A stretch of 36,342 nucleotides of DNA from an uncultured Alphaproteobacteria bacterium (lineage in GTDB: Bacteria > Pseudomonadota > Alphaproteobacteria > Rhodobacterales > Rhodobacteraceae): positions 1 to 36,342 of the forward strand of contig CACBBC010000016.1 in the NCBI GenBank assembly GCA_902537415.1. The letters run 5' to 3'. The position numbers and the translations under genes are program-made. Shown piece by piece: positions 8,392-17,050 of the stretch (its first letter is position 1; every line of letters starts with the position of its first letter). The notes under the pieces are model-generated. The model made no database searches. It had not been told where the DNA came from and saw nothing but the letters and a program-made list of their open reading frames with translations.

Positions 8392-9105
8392 TTATCTAGG
8401 AATTTTGAACCAATGGGAATTTTTTCTAAAATCAACGTACCTTTGTGTCATCTCTTCTCTATGGTAACGTGTCTCTGCCCAATCCAGAAAGTCAATCCTG
8501 TCTTTTTTGAAAGCATGCCTATATTCCATAAGCATAAAGTCTAAAATGCCCGCCGTCCAACCGCCTAGGTGTAAAAACTTAAAGGAAAGTTGCTTTTGAG
8601 CTATTTCCACGGGTGTGTTTAGAACCAATAAGAAATAAAGAGCTGAGCCTAAACCTGCTCGATCTGATCCCGACTTACAGTGCATCAAAAATGGTTTTTT
8701 TATCTTCTTAAAAACTTCATTTATTTCGAAAATTTTTTCTTTTTCAGGTAATTTAGATGAGTACAACCTTATATTAATCAAGTTTATCCCAACCTCCTCA
8801 CATATATTTTTTTCAATAAAAAAAGCTCCTTGATTAGACTCTCCTCTAAAATTAATAATTGACCGAATACCTTTTTCTTTTTGCCACTCCACTATCCGCT
8901 TCTCAGAGGGCTGATTAGATCTGAATACTCCGGGAGCTATTTCAAAATTGTTATGGTAAAGGATCCTAAGAAACTCATGATCTATCCAAAAAGCATGTTT
9001 TTCGGCAGACTTCTTATTTGAGGAAGAGAAAGTTTTTTCTAAATCACTTCTCCAGTTTTCATCAAACTTTTCAAACTTTTGCTTTAATTGAAACAATATG
9101 CTCAT
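8392..9105 (-). CDS. Tyrosine/dual-specificity phosphatase-like protein
   Basis: A 237-residue cytoplasmic protein with a cysteine-phosphatase P-loop HCKSGSDRAG (Cys143 to Arg149, CX5R). In front of it is the domain start FRSNQPS...GIRSIINFRGE, as in Siw14/DUF442-like phosphatases. No signal peptide or membrane segment is present. The substrate is unknown; relatives act on protein phosphotyrosine, inositol pyrophosphates or lipid phosphates. It is the first gene of the unit with the MsbA-type exporter, and phosphatases of this kind are often seen beside such exporters, so a link to envelope lipid or glycan is possible but not shown. ATG 9105; the 113 bases up to the divergent aminotransferase gene should hold both promoters. 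Confidence 0.75.
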   Translation of the reverse strand: MSILFQLKQKFEKFDENWRSDLEKTFSSSNKKSAEKHAFWIDHEFLRILYHNNFEIAPGVFRSNQPSEKRIVEWQKEKGIRSIINFRGESNQGAFFIEKNICEEVGINLINIRLYSSKLPEKEKIFEINEVFKKIKKPFLMHCKSGSDRAGLGSALYFLLVLNTPVEIAQKQLSFKFLHLGGWTAGILDFMLMEYRHAFKKDRIDFLDWAETRYHREEMTQRYVDFRKNSHWFKIPR

Positions 9106-9218
9106 CCTTTTCCGCGATTAGTATTACAACACTTCCAAACCAGCAAGACTTTTTGATTGCAAATAGCTATAACATTTGTTTATAGGTTACATTAACAATC
9201 AAGATTGGTGAAATAATA

Positions 9219-10430
9219 ATGAAAGTTTCTAACGGACGCATACACAGAGCTCTTCCCGGACCATCAATAATACCAGATAAGGTACTTCAAGCTATGCAAA
9301 GACCTGCTCCCAACATATACGGAGGCGAGCTCGAAGAGATTACTATGAGCATATTATCGGATATTTCTAAATTAGCTGGTAGCAAAGGCAGAGTAGCGCT
9401 GTATATATCAAATGGTCATGGGGTGTGGGAAGCGGCCTTAACAAATCTCTTTAATGAAGATGACAAAATTCTAACTATTTCAAATGGTGTTTTTGGCAAG
9501 CACTGGGGTAATATTGCTTCAAAGCTGGGGATAGAGGTAGTTCATTTAGAATACGGAATGGATATGGCTTTTGAATTCAATGACCTCGAAAAAGCTCTTT
9601 CCGAGGATAAAGATAAAAAGATTAAAGGTATTTTGGTTGTTCAAACAGACACCGCTTCTTCTATGCTTTTAAACATAGAAGAAATAAGTAAATTAAAACA
9701 AAGTTTGGATCATCCAGCCTTGTTATTAGTAGACAGTATTGCATGTTTTGGATGTGATGATATGAAAATGGATGAATGGGGTGTTGATCTACTTTTAACA
9801 GCATCCCAAAAAGGTCTGATGACTCCGCCTGGCTTAGGATATCTAGTGATAGGAGAGAGAGCTGAGATCCAAGCAAAAAAAGTCACAAAAAAATCAGCTT
9901 ACTGGGATTGGGGTCCTAGACTTGATCCAACAAATTTTTATGAAATTTATTTCGGAACTGCGCCAACACACTTACTATTTGCTCAAAAGGCAGCACTAGA
10001 GATTATGAACGAAGAAGGTAAAGATAGCATTATCAAGAGGCATGAAATTTTAGCTAATACAGTCTGGAAAGCCGTTGATATATGGAGTCAAGAAGAAGTG
10101 TTGAAATTTAATGTTCCTAATAAAGAAAATAGATCTCACGCTGTTACCACACTTGTTGCAAAAAACTATGATCTTCTGCCATTTAAAAACTGGGTGGAGA
10201 AAAATACTGGGGTTGAATTGGGGATTGGATTAGGATTTGAGGGTCCAGAGTACTTTGATGGCAATTCTGCGTTCAGAATTGCACATATGGGCCACCTTAA
10301 TCCTCACATGCTTCTTGGGGTTTTAGCCTCTTTAGAAATGGGTCTTATAGCAGCTAATATACCATTTAAAAAGGGTGGCCTAGAAAATGCCATTGGCTAC
10401 TTAGCAAACTCTATAAATTATGAGAGTTAA
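9219..10430 (+). CDS. Serine–glyoxylate aminotransferase (class V)
   Basis: A 403-residue PLP enzyme of the alanine/serine–glyoxylate aminotransferase group. The N-terminus has the substrate loop RALPGPSIIPDKVLQAM. The SNGHGVWEAAL segment binds PLP phosphate, VDSIACFG carries the cofactor-pairing Asp, and TASQKGLMTPPGL carries the Schiff-base lysine (Lys198). Such enzymes make hydroxypyruvate and glycine from serine and glyoxylate, in photorespiration-like or serine-cycle metabolism. No serine-cycle partner genes are nearby. The 3' end overlaps the convergent hisC-like gene by 4 bases. Confidence 0.88.
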   Translation: MKVSNGRIHRALPGPSIIPDKVLQAMQRPAPNIYGGELEEITMSILSDISKLAGSKGRVALYISNGHGVWEAALTNLFNEDDKILTISNGVFGKHWGNIASKLGIEVVHLEYGMDMAFEFNDLEKALSEDKDKKIKGILVVQTDTASSMLLNIEEISKLKQSLDHPALLLVDSIACFGCDDMKMDEWGVDLLLTASQKGLMTPPGLGYLVIGERAEIQAKKVTKKSAYWDWGPRLDPTNFYEIYFGTAPTHLLFAQKAALEIMNEEGKDSIIKRHEILANTVWKAVDIWSQEEVLKFNVPNKENRSHAVTTLVAKNYDLLPFKNWVEKNTGVELGIGLGFEGPEYFDGNSAFRIAHMGHLNPHMLLGVLASLEMGLIAANIPFKKGGLENAIGYLANSINYES

Positions 10431-11524
10431 AGATTCTTAATTATCCTATTCATTGCATCATCTAAGACCGTTAAATCGTTATTTGTGCCTGCGGTTATTC
10501 TTATAAACGAATTTAGAGGCTTGACACTTGGCATGCGGACAAAAATCTTTTCTTGAATTAAACTGTTCATTAACTTTGCCGCAAAGTTACCATCACCACC
10601 ACTATTTATCGGCACAAAGTTTGTTCTTGAAACTAATGAGTTAAACCCAAATTTCATGAAGATGGAGGAAATATCTTTTTTTGATTTGTCAACTTTTTTC
10701 AAAACAACCTGTAAATACTCCTGATCCTCCAATGCTATTTTGGCAGCGATTTGACCAAGTCTGTTTACTCCGAAGTGATTTCTTACTTTATTAAACGCCT
10801 CAACCAATTTCTTATTTCCAATTCCGTAGCCTATCCTTAACCCGGCCAAGCCATAGGCCTTAGAAAAAGTTCTAAATCTAATAACGTTTTCCCGTTCTAT
10901 GTCAATCGGAGCTAATTCATTCACATCTACAAAGTCTGAGTATGCTTCGTCGAGACAAAGTATTGTTTTGTCAGGTATATTATCTATTAAATCTTGTATT
11001 CTTTCTTTACAGTGAAAAGTTCCCATTGGATTATCTGGGTTAGATAAATACAAAATTTTCGCTTTGCTTTTCTTTGTAGCACTTAGCAACGCGTCAAGAT
11101 CCTCATAATTATTATTGTAAGGAACAAGAGACATATTGCCTCCAAAGCCATCCACATGATATTTAAAAGTTGGGTAAGCGCCAAGGGAAGAAACAACCTT
11201 ATCGCCTGGTTCAATAAAAAGCCTCACTAGGTTTCCCAAAAGACCATCAATACCTTCCCCCACCGTAAAGCTGTCTCTAGGCATCTTATAGAACTCTGAT
11301 AATGTCTGTAAAAGGTCAAAACTCTCAGGATCTCCATATTTCCAGACATTTTCAGCTTGAGCCGTTATCGCATTAATAACTCTTTCAGAGGGACCGAACA
11401 CACTCTCGTTAGCGCCCATCCTAGCATCGAAACTGAATTTATTTTCTCTCTCTTGACTTTCTGGCCCTACGAAAGGTACCGATACAGGTAAGTCATTAGC
11501 TATCTTAGTAAACTTAGGCTTCAA
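10427..11524 (-). CDS. hisC: Histidinol-phosphate aminotransferase-like (class I/II)
   Basis: A 365-residue fold-type I aminotransferase. Motifs are GANESVFGPS (substrate loop), SNPDNPMGT, LDEAYSDF and FRTFSKAYGLAGLRIGYG with the PLP lysine Lys222. The best family match is HisC (histidinol-phosphate to imidazole-acetol phosphate), but several aromatic aminotransferases share these motifs, and it is not in a his operon. The likely start is TTG 11524, whose bases overlap the valS stop (TTGA). A GGAG lies 11 bases upstream inside valS, so reinitiation is plausible. There is no upstream ATG option, and the first internal ATG would remove part of the family N-terminus. Confidence 0.78.
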   Translation of the reverse strand: MKPKFTKIANDLPVSVPFVGPESQERENKFSFDARMGANESVFGPSERVINAITAQAENVWKYGDPESFDLLQTLSEFYKMPRDSFTVGEGIDGLLGNLVRLFIEPGDKVVSSLGAYPTFKYHVDGFGGNMSLVPYNNNYEDLDALLSATKKSKAKILYLSNPDNPMGTFHCKERIQDLIDNIPDKTILCLDEAYSDFVDVNELAPIDIERENVIRFRTFSKAYGLAGLRIGYGIGNKKLVEAFNKVRNHFGVNRLGQIAAKIALEDQEYLQVVLKKVDKSKKDISSIFMKFGFNSLVSRTNFVPINSGGDGNFAAKLMNSLIQEKIFVRMPSVKPLNSFIRITAGTNNDLTVLDDAMNRIIKNL

Positions 11525-14259
11525 TTGTTAATTTTCTCCAATCCTTTTAACAAGGATTTCTGTTTGTTTAATTTTGACTTAAGATCTTCATGATCAGACT
11601 CAAATTTTTCTATAACGGTTTTTGGAGCTTTATCTCTAAAGTTTTTATTTTTTAGTTTTTCTGACAATTTTATATAATCACTCTCTAACTTTTTTAACGT
11701 TGCATTTACTCTCTCTTTTTCAAGTTCTAAATTAAAATCTGATTGAACAGACACAAAGGCCTCTATCTTACCTCCTGAAATTGCCAAAGCGTTTTCGGGT
11801 TTTCTTTGAACTTGCTTGATTTCTAATAGCCTGGCTAACTTGCAAATAATTTTTTCATTCTCCTTAATATAACTATACTGCTTGGCCTCCAGATCAACCA
11901 CGAATAAATCTGTTTTTCCACCTGAAAGTAAATTAAAATCTGACTTGGTAGATCTTATATCCTCAATAAAAGATATAACATTTTCTATTTTATTAACCTG
12001 ATTTTTGTCTATCGAGTTAACACTTATTGTAGGCCAATTACTGTTAGATAAGAGTCCTTTATCCTTTCTAAAATGCTCCCAAAGCTCCTCAGTGACAAAG
12101 GGCATTATAGGATGAAGCATCTTCAAGCACGCTACAAAAACCCAGGACAATGTTTTTCGTGTTTCTTGAACGGTATTTTCATCTTCATTGTTTAAAAGAG
12201 ATTTGGAGAACTCAATATACCAATCACAGAAAACACCCCACGTGTGATTGTAAAGGTTATTAGCGATATCGTTAAACCGAAATCTTTCATAGCTTTGATT
12301 AACTGAGCTCAAAATATCTTGAGTTTTACCTATTATCCATTTATTTGGTGGTGCCTCGACACTTGAAATATCAAACTCATCATCAAAATGACAACCATTC
12401 ATTTCCAAGTATTTTGCTGCATTCCAAATCTTGGTAACGAAATTTCTATATCCCTCAATTCTTGATTCCGATAATTTTAAATCTCGTCCGGTAACTGCCA
12501 TAGCTGTTAAGGTAAACCTGAGGGGATCAGCTCCATATTTATCAATTAGGTCTAGCGGATCAAGCACATTACCCAGAGATTTGGACATTTTTTTTCCATG
12601 CTCGTCTCTTACCAAAGCATGAACATAGACTTTTTTGAAGGGAATTTGTCTTACGGTTGCAAGTTGCATCATTATCATTCTTGCAACCCAGAAAAAAATA
12701 ATATCGAAACCCGTTACCAAAACACTTGTGGGATAGTATCTTTCCATAAAGCCTTTTTCATCAGGCCATCCAAGCGTTCCGATAGGCCAGATGCCTGAAG
12801 AAAACCAAGTATCAAGCACATCTTGATCTTGAGATATATTGCTATGTCCTGCCAATTTTTTGGCTTCTTCAAAACTTTCTGCACAGTATTCATTTCCTTC
12901 ATCATCATACCAGACTGGTATCTGGTGCCCCCACCACAATTGCCTGGAAATACACCAGGGCTCAATATTTTCTAGCCAGTTGAAATAAACTTTTTTGTCT
13001 CGTTCTGGGATAATTTCTATTTTATTCTTCCTAACAACATCAATAGCTTCTTTAACAATTTTTTTCGAGTCAACAAACCACTGGGTAGTTAAAAAAGGCT
13101 CAACTACTACTTTTGATCTATCACCATGTGGGACAAAGTGCACGTCTTCCTTCTCAGCTTCAAAAGAACCTTTTTCTTTCAGTAATCGTAAGATTTTCTT
13201 TCTTGCCTCAAATCTTTCAAGTCCATTTAATTGGTAAATATCTACAGACGGCTTAATTTCATTTGCAAAATCTTCATTATCTTTAATTTTAATATTTGCA
13301 CTGGTATCAAAAATATTGATCGCTTTTAAATTATGCCTTTCTCCAACCTCCCAATCATTAAAGTCATGGGCAGGAGTGATCTTCACAGCACCCGTGCCTT
13401 TGGTAGGATCCGCATAATCATCTGCTATCACTGGGATCTTTCTTCCAACCAATGGTAATATTACTGATTTCCCAATCAAATCCCTGTATCGCTCATCACC
13501 AGGGTTAACAATCACAGCAGTATCTCCAAGAAGTGTCTCTGGTCTAGTTGTTGCAACAACTACATGATCCATAGGCATCCTTTTTAAAACCACTCCATTC
13601 TCATCGGTTTCTACTCCAAAATTGAATGTACCTTCTTCCAGAAAATACTTTAATTCCCAGATTTTCCCTCGAACCTCTATTTGCTCAACTTCTAGATCCG
13701 AAATGGCGCTTTGAAATTTTGGGTCCCAATTTACTAATTTTTTACCCTTATAAATCAATCCTCTGTTGTAAAAATCTACAAAAACTTTTATGACAGCTTT
13801 ATGGAACTCAGGATCCATGGTAAATCTATTCCTGCTCCAATCGCAGGATGCTCCTAACCTCTTCAACTGGTCAATTATAGTATTTCCAGACTTTTCTTTC
13901 CAATTCCAAACCTCTTCAAGAAATTTTTCACGACCCATTTGCTGTCGGCTTTTATTCTTTTTCTCTAACTCTCTTTCAACTACCATTTGAGTTGCAATTC
14001 CAGCATGGTCCTGACCAGGTTGCCATAAAACATCATAGCCGTTCATTCTATGATATCTCACCAAAACATCCTGTATTGTATTGTTAAAGGCATGGCCAAT
14101 GTGCAAGCTGCCCGTAACATTTGGTGGAGGGATCATTATAGAAAATGGTGGTTTGCCTTTTTCGCCATCTTTGCCTGACCTAAAAGCTTCTGCCTCTACC
14201 CAGCGATCATTTATTTTTTTTTCAGCCTCTTCAGGGTTGAATTTATTTGGAAGGTTCAT
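11521..14259 (-). CDS. valS: Valyl-tRNA synthetase
   Basis: A full-length 912-residue class I synthetase that charges tRNA-Val. HIGH is at 53–56 in PPNVTGSLHIGH, the editing domain contains VVATTRPETLLGDTAV, the conserved WCISRQLWWGH precedes the second half of the catalytic domain, and KMSKS is at about 557–561. The C-terminus is the usual coiled coil (about 830–905). ATG 14259. The 150 bases upstream contain a TATAAT on the minus strand (about 14387–14382) that could be a promoter -10, so valS may be transcribed separately from the upstream popZ-like gene as well as with it. Confidence 0.97.
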   Translation of the reverse strand: MNLPNKFNPEEAEKKINDRWVEAEAFRSGKDGEKGKPPFSIMIPPPNVTGSLHIGHAFNNTIQDVLVRYHRMNGYDVLWQPGQDHAGIATQMVVERELEKKNKSRQQMGREKFLEEVWNWKEKSGNTIIDQLKRLGASCDWSRNRFTMDPEFHKAVIKVFVDFYNRGLIYKGKKLVNWDPKFQSAISDLEVEQIEVRGKIWELKYFLEEGTFNFGVETDENGVVLKRMPMDHVVVATTRPETLLGDTAVIVNPGDERYRDLIGKSVILPLVGRKIPVIADDYADPTKGTGAVKITPAHDFNDWEVGERHNLKAINIFDTSANIKIKDNEDFANEIKPSVDIYQLNGLERFEARKKILRLLKEKGSFEAEKEDVHFVPHGDRSKVVVEPFLTTQWFVDSKKIVKEAIDVVRKNKIEIIPERDKKVYFNWLENIEPWCISRQLWWGHQIPVWYDDEGNEYCAESFEEAKKLAGHSNISQDQDVLDTWFSSGIWPIGTLGWPDEKGFMERYYPTSVLVTGFDIIFFWVARMIMMQLATVRQIPFKKVYVHALVRDEHGKKMSKSLGNVLDPLDLIDKYGADPLRFTLTAMAVTGRDLKLSESRIEGYRNFVTKIWNAAKYLEMNGCHFDDEFDISSVEAPPNKWIIGKTQDILSSVNQSYERFRFNDIANNLYNHTWGVFCDWYIEFSKSLLNNEDENTVQETRKTLSWVFVACLKMLHPIMPFVTEELWEHFRKDKGLLSNSNWPTISVNSIDKNQVNKIENVISFIEDIRSTKSDFNLLSGGKTDLFVVDLEAKQYSYIKENEKIICKLARLLEIKQVQRKPENALAISGGKIEAFVSVQSDFNLELEKERVNATLKKLESDYIKLSEKLKNKNFRDKAPKTVIEKFESDHEDLKSKLNKQKSLLKGLEKINN

Positions 14260-14409
14260 CTCAACTTGTATCCTACTGAGTACTGCACTCGGCTACAAAC
14301 GCTAGCTTGACTTTGGAATTAGAATCTTTTTTCAAACGGTTCGTTAATAGCACATGTTGATCAATAAAAATCTTCAATGACATTATAGATACAACTTCTT
14401 TATATTGAG

Positions 14410-14874
14410 CTATGGAGCATTGACTTTATTTTTTTTAAGCTCATTAATTATTTCTGCCTTAGTATGTTTACTGCTTAAATTTAATTTGTTTTTCTTTGAT
14501 AATGAAAGAAGATCGGCCTTTGTTAACAAGCTTAAGCCAGAATTGCTCTTTATTCCTACGTTTGTTTTTCTTTTTTCTGACTTTAAACTATCCGGTTTAT
14601 TATTTGACTGAAAATTCTTAAGTTCACTTCTTACAATTTTTCTTATTAAACTCTCCAGTTTCTTATCATTTAGATCAAAAGATTGAGGGGAGTATCTTTT
14701 TTCACCTTCGGTTACCAAGTTTTCCTTTTTTAGTTTTATAGTCTTATATTCACTCACCTTGAATAGTGTTTCCTTCTCCCCTGAAACAACAGTTTTAATG
14801 TCACCAAGAATTTCTTTAAGATCGACTTTGCCATTTTCTTTTTTCTCTTTTTTTGCAGTGTTTTTTTCAGCCAT
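14410..14874 (-). CDS. PopZ-like (DUF2497-type) protein with SAP/Rho_N-like C-terminus
   Basis: A 154-residue, lysine-rich protein. Residues 18–32 (DLKEILGDIKTVVSGE) match the pattern of the PopZ N-terminal helix (EEILASIRRIISED in typical members). Residues 71–89 (KKLESLIRKIVRSELKNFQ) resemble the first helix of the PopZ C-terminal assembly region. The position between tolC and valS is where popZ/DUF2497 sits in many alphaproteobacteria. The rest of the C-terminal assembly helices is missing. Instead, 116–149 (LLTKADLLSLSKKNKLNLSS and onward) looks like a small SAP/Rho_N/HeH-type helix-extended-loop-helix nucleic-acid-binding domain. PopZ organises the cell pole and anchors ParB/parS. Whether this protein can form a polar network is unknown. 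Confidence 0.55.
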   Translation of the reverse strand: MAEKNTAKKEKKENGKVDLKEILGDIKTVVSGEKETLFKVSEYKTIKLKKENLVTEGEKRYSPQSFDLNDKKLESLIRKIVRSELKNFQSNNKPDSLKSEKRKTNVGIKSNSGLSLLTKADLLSLSKKNKLNLSSKHTKAEIINELKKNKVNAP

Positions 14875-14898
14875 TAAACATTCCTCATAGCAATCAAT

Positions 14899-16161
14899 CT
14901 ATTGTCGCAGCTGTAGCCTAGTTCTCAGAGTACCTATCTCGGCTAACAAGTCAAATTTTGCAATTAATATATCTGTAGTGCTAGCAACTAATTCAACTTC
15001 AGAATTCAGGAAATTTTGATATGCTTGATCAGTATCTAGCGATGTCTTTCCTCCAAGCCTCCATTCTTCAAATACGCTCTCATAAAGCTCTTTCAAAGCG
15101 TTGGTTTCTTCTTGCTTAGCAATGACTGCGGACTTTAAAGCCATTAAATCCAACCACTTTGTTGTAATATCTCTTTGCAACGTTTTTTTTCTTACCGCAA
15201 TATCAATCGCTTTTGCTGCCAGTTTATTCGAGCCAATTTTAACCCTAGCTTTTTTCTGGCCACCACTATAAAGAACAAGGCTAGAGGTTAAAGAGATCCG
15301 TCCGGAACCAATATTATTTCCTAAGGTCTGACTATCACCATAAGACAAACTTCCAGAAAGGCTTAGATTTGGTAACTGAGATTTTTCTATGGAACTTAAT
15401 TCGGCTCTTAGCGCTTGCTCTTCAAGCGTAAGAACTTTCAAAGCAATGTCATTCTCTATTCCATTTTTAACGCTGATCTCTAATGTCGAAGGTTCTTTTA
15501 TTTTCATTTCTGGAAGCGAAGGTTTATCAGAAATTTTACCCACCAAAGTCTTATAACTTTCTCTAAGCTTCTTAACGTTTGCTTGTCCCACTTTTAGTTG
15601 TGCCTCAGCGCCGGAAATTGAAGCTTTGGATCTCAGGAGGTCTGACCTTGTGGCCTCTCCTAAATCAAATCTATTCTTTACTGCCAAGAATTGCTGCTTC
15701 CTTATCCCAAGGCTACTTTCATAAAGATCCACAATTTTTATCGCCTTAAAAAGTTCTAAGTGTACTTTGACTACGCTCAGTATCAGCTCATCTTCAAGCT
15801 TTTTAAACGAAAGTTTTGAGGCCTCATTCAAATGAATAGATGATGTCTTTTTTGCTTTGAGTGATCCAAAGTCAAACAAAGTATATGAAGAATTCAACGA
15901 AATGCTGTAGCTATCTGTATCCTGGTTTGTATCAAAATTAGATGATCGAGCCCCAGTGCCACTTAAAGAAAGACTTGGTAACATTATTCCTTTTTGAATT
16001 AAGAAATTCTGATAGCTATTATCAAGCAATACTTTCTGGCTCTTCAAGCTCTCATTATATTCCAATGCCCTTTTTACAGACTCTTTTATGCTCTGTGTGA
16101 ATGCCTCTTTGCAGAAACAAAAGATTACCAGAGTTAATATTATAAAAGTTTTAATATTCAT
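14899..16161 (-). CDS. tolC: TolC-family outer-membrane efflux protein
   Basis: 420 residues with a clear signal peptide (about 1–22, cleavage near AFTQ). The internal repeat is typical of the outer-membrane efflux protein family: long helices with ALEYNESL early and KVLTLEEQALRAELSSIEKSQLPNLSLSGSLSYG (read in pieces) in the second half. Trimeric channel in the outer membrane for type I secretion and RND/ABC efflux. The pcm–tolC order is conserved in alphaproteobacteria. The pcm stop is 16 bases upstream, so they are co-transcribed. The partner pump is not in this cluster; the MsbA-type exporter is 6 kb away and need not be related. Confidence 0.9.
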   Translation of the reverse strand: MNIKTFIILTLVIFCFCKEAFTQSIKESVKRALEYNESLKSQKVLLDNSYQNFLIQKGIMLPSLSLSGTGARSSNFDTNQDTDSYSISLNSSYTLFDFGSLKAKKTSSIHLNEASKLSFKKLEDELILSVVKVHLELFKAIKIVDLYESSLGIRKQQFLAVKNRFDLGEATRSDLLRSKASISGAEAQLKVGQANVKKLRESYKTLVGKISDKPSLPEMKIKEPSTLEISVKNGIENDIALKVLTLEEQALRAELSSIEKSQLPNLSLSGSLSYGDSQTLGNNIGSGRISLTSSLVLYSGGQKKARVKIGSNKLAAKAIDIAVRKKTLQRDITTKWLDLMALKSAVIAKQEETNALKELYESVFEEWRLGGKTSLDTDQAYQNFLNSEVELVASTTDILIAKFDLLAEIGTLRTRLQLRQ

Positions 16162-16177
16162 TAAATTTTCTACCTAT

Positions 16178-16828
16178 TCAAAAGGTAAATTCCTTTTCCA
16201 TTTTAAAATCATTCAACAAAACACAATTTGCTTCAAAAAGGTTTCTCCACTGCACTCCAGATTTTGTTTTTATACCTAGCCTGCATTGACCTAAAATTTT
16301 TTCTTTAAATACTGCTATGATCCTACCCTCGAGTTTAAGCTGATTTATGATTTCCTCATTTATATATTCAACAGCACCCTCAATTAAAATTGCATCATAG
16401 GGTCCCTCTTCCTCCGCGCCTTCGTTAATATTGCCCTCTAGAACTAAAATATTATCGTACCCATTTTCAATTAATCTAGCTTGAGCTTCTTTTGCAAGGT
16501 CTGGTATTTCAACAGCAACAACAAAATTTGCCAACGATGACATTAGGGCACAACTATAGCCGTATCCCGCGGCAAGACTTAGAACATTATCTGCTGAGTT
16601 GAGGTCTAAAAATTGGAGCATTTTAGCAAGAAGCCAAGGACTCATTGATGTTCTATCATTTTGTATTAGCAACTCAGTTTCACTGTAAGACAAGCTGGCT
16701 AGGTTGCTAGGTAAAAACTTATCTCGTTGAACATCTCCTAAAGCTGACAAAAGCTTTGGATCAGTCACATTAGCAGGCCGAATTAAGTTATCCACCATAT
16801 TCTTTCGTGCTTTTTTGTAGTCAAACAT
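16178..16828 (-). CDS. pcm: Protein-L-isoaspartate O-methyltransferase-like
   Basis: A 216-residue protein of the PCMT family. The N-terminus MFDYKKARKNMVDNLIRPANVTD and RDKFLPSNLASLSYSETELLI follow the family well. The SAM-binding motif I is altered: LSLAAGYGYSCAL in place of LEIGTGSGYQTAV, so the acidic residue and first glycine are changed while G-x-G-Y remains. Motif II-like DAILIEGAV is present. The family repairs isoaspartyl residues in aged proteins. In alphaproteobacteria the copy next to tolC is often annotated pcm, but its activity is rarely tested. With the altered motif I am less sure that it is catalytic. First gene of the pcm–tolC–popZ-like–valS–hisC series. Confidence 0.75.
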   Translation of the reverse strand: MFDYKKARKNMVDNLIRPANVTDPKLLSALGDVQRDKFLPSNLASLSYSETELLIQNDRTSMSPWLLAKMLQFLDLNSADNVLSLAAGYGYSCALMSSLANFVVAVEIPDLAKEAQARLIENGYDNILVLEGNINEGAEEEGPYDAILIEGAVEYINEEIINQLKLEGRIIAVFKEKILGQCRLGIKTKSGVQWRNLFEANCVLLNDFKMEKEFTF

Positions 16829-16942
16829 TTGATGAACTCAACCAATAATTTATGAAGATAAAGTAACAAAGAAAGACTTACATAATATTATATGTTCTTG
16901 CAATGAATTAAATTATTTAATATTGGTATTGTCTAATAAATG

Positions 16943-17016
16943 GGCGACGTGGCGGAGTGGTTACGCAGCGGACTGCAAATCCGTGGACACCGGTTCAAAT
17001 CCGGTCGTCGCCTCCA
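16943..17016 (+). tRNA. tRNA-Cys (GCA anticodon)
   Basis: A 74-base cloverleaf with encoded CCA. The acceptor GGCGACG pairs with CGTCGCC, discriminator T, anticodon loop CTGCAAA (GCA), T arm CCGGT-TCAAATC-region. It lies 34 bases before the mrp start. A TATAAT directly after the tRNA (17019–17024) could be a promoter -10 for mrp, so co-transcription is not required. Confidence 0.95.
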
Positions 17017-17050
17017 TTTATAATTACTACAGAAAGTATAGCTGATAAAA

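Noticed and set aside
12714-12965. Frames opposite to or shifted within valS
   Set aside because: Several open frames lie within valS, but valS is intact and full length, so they are shadows.
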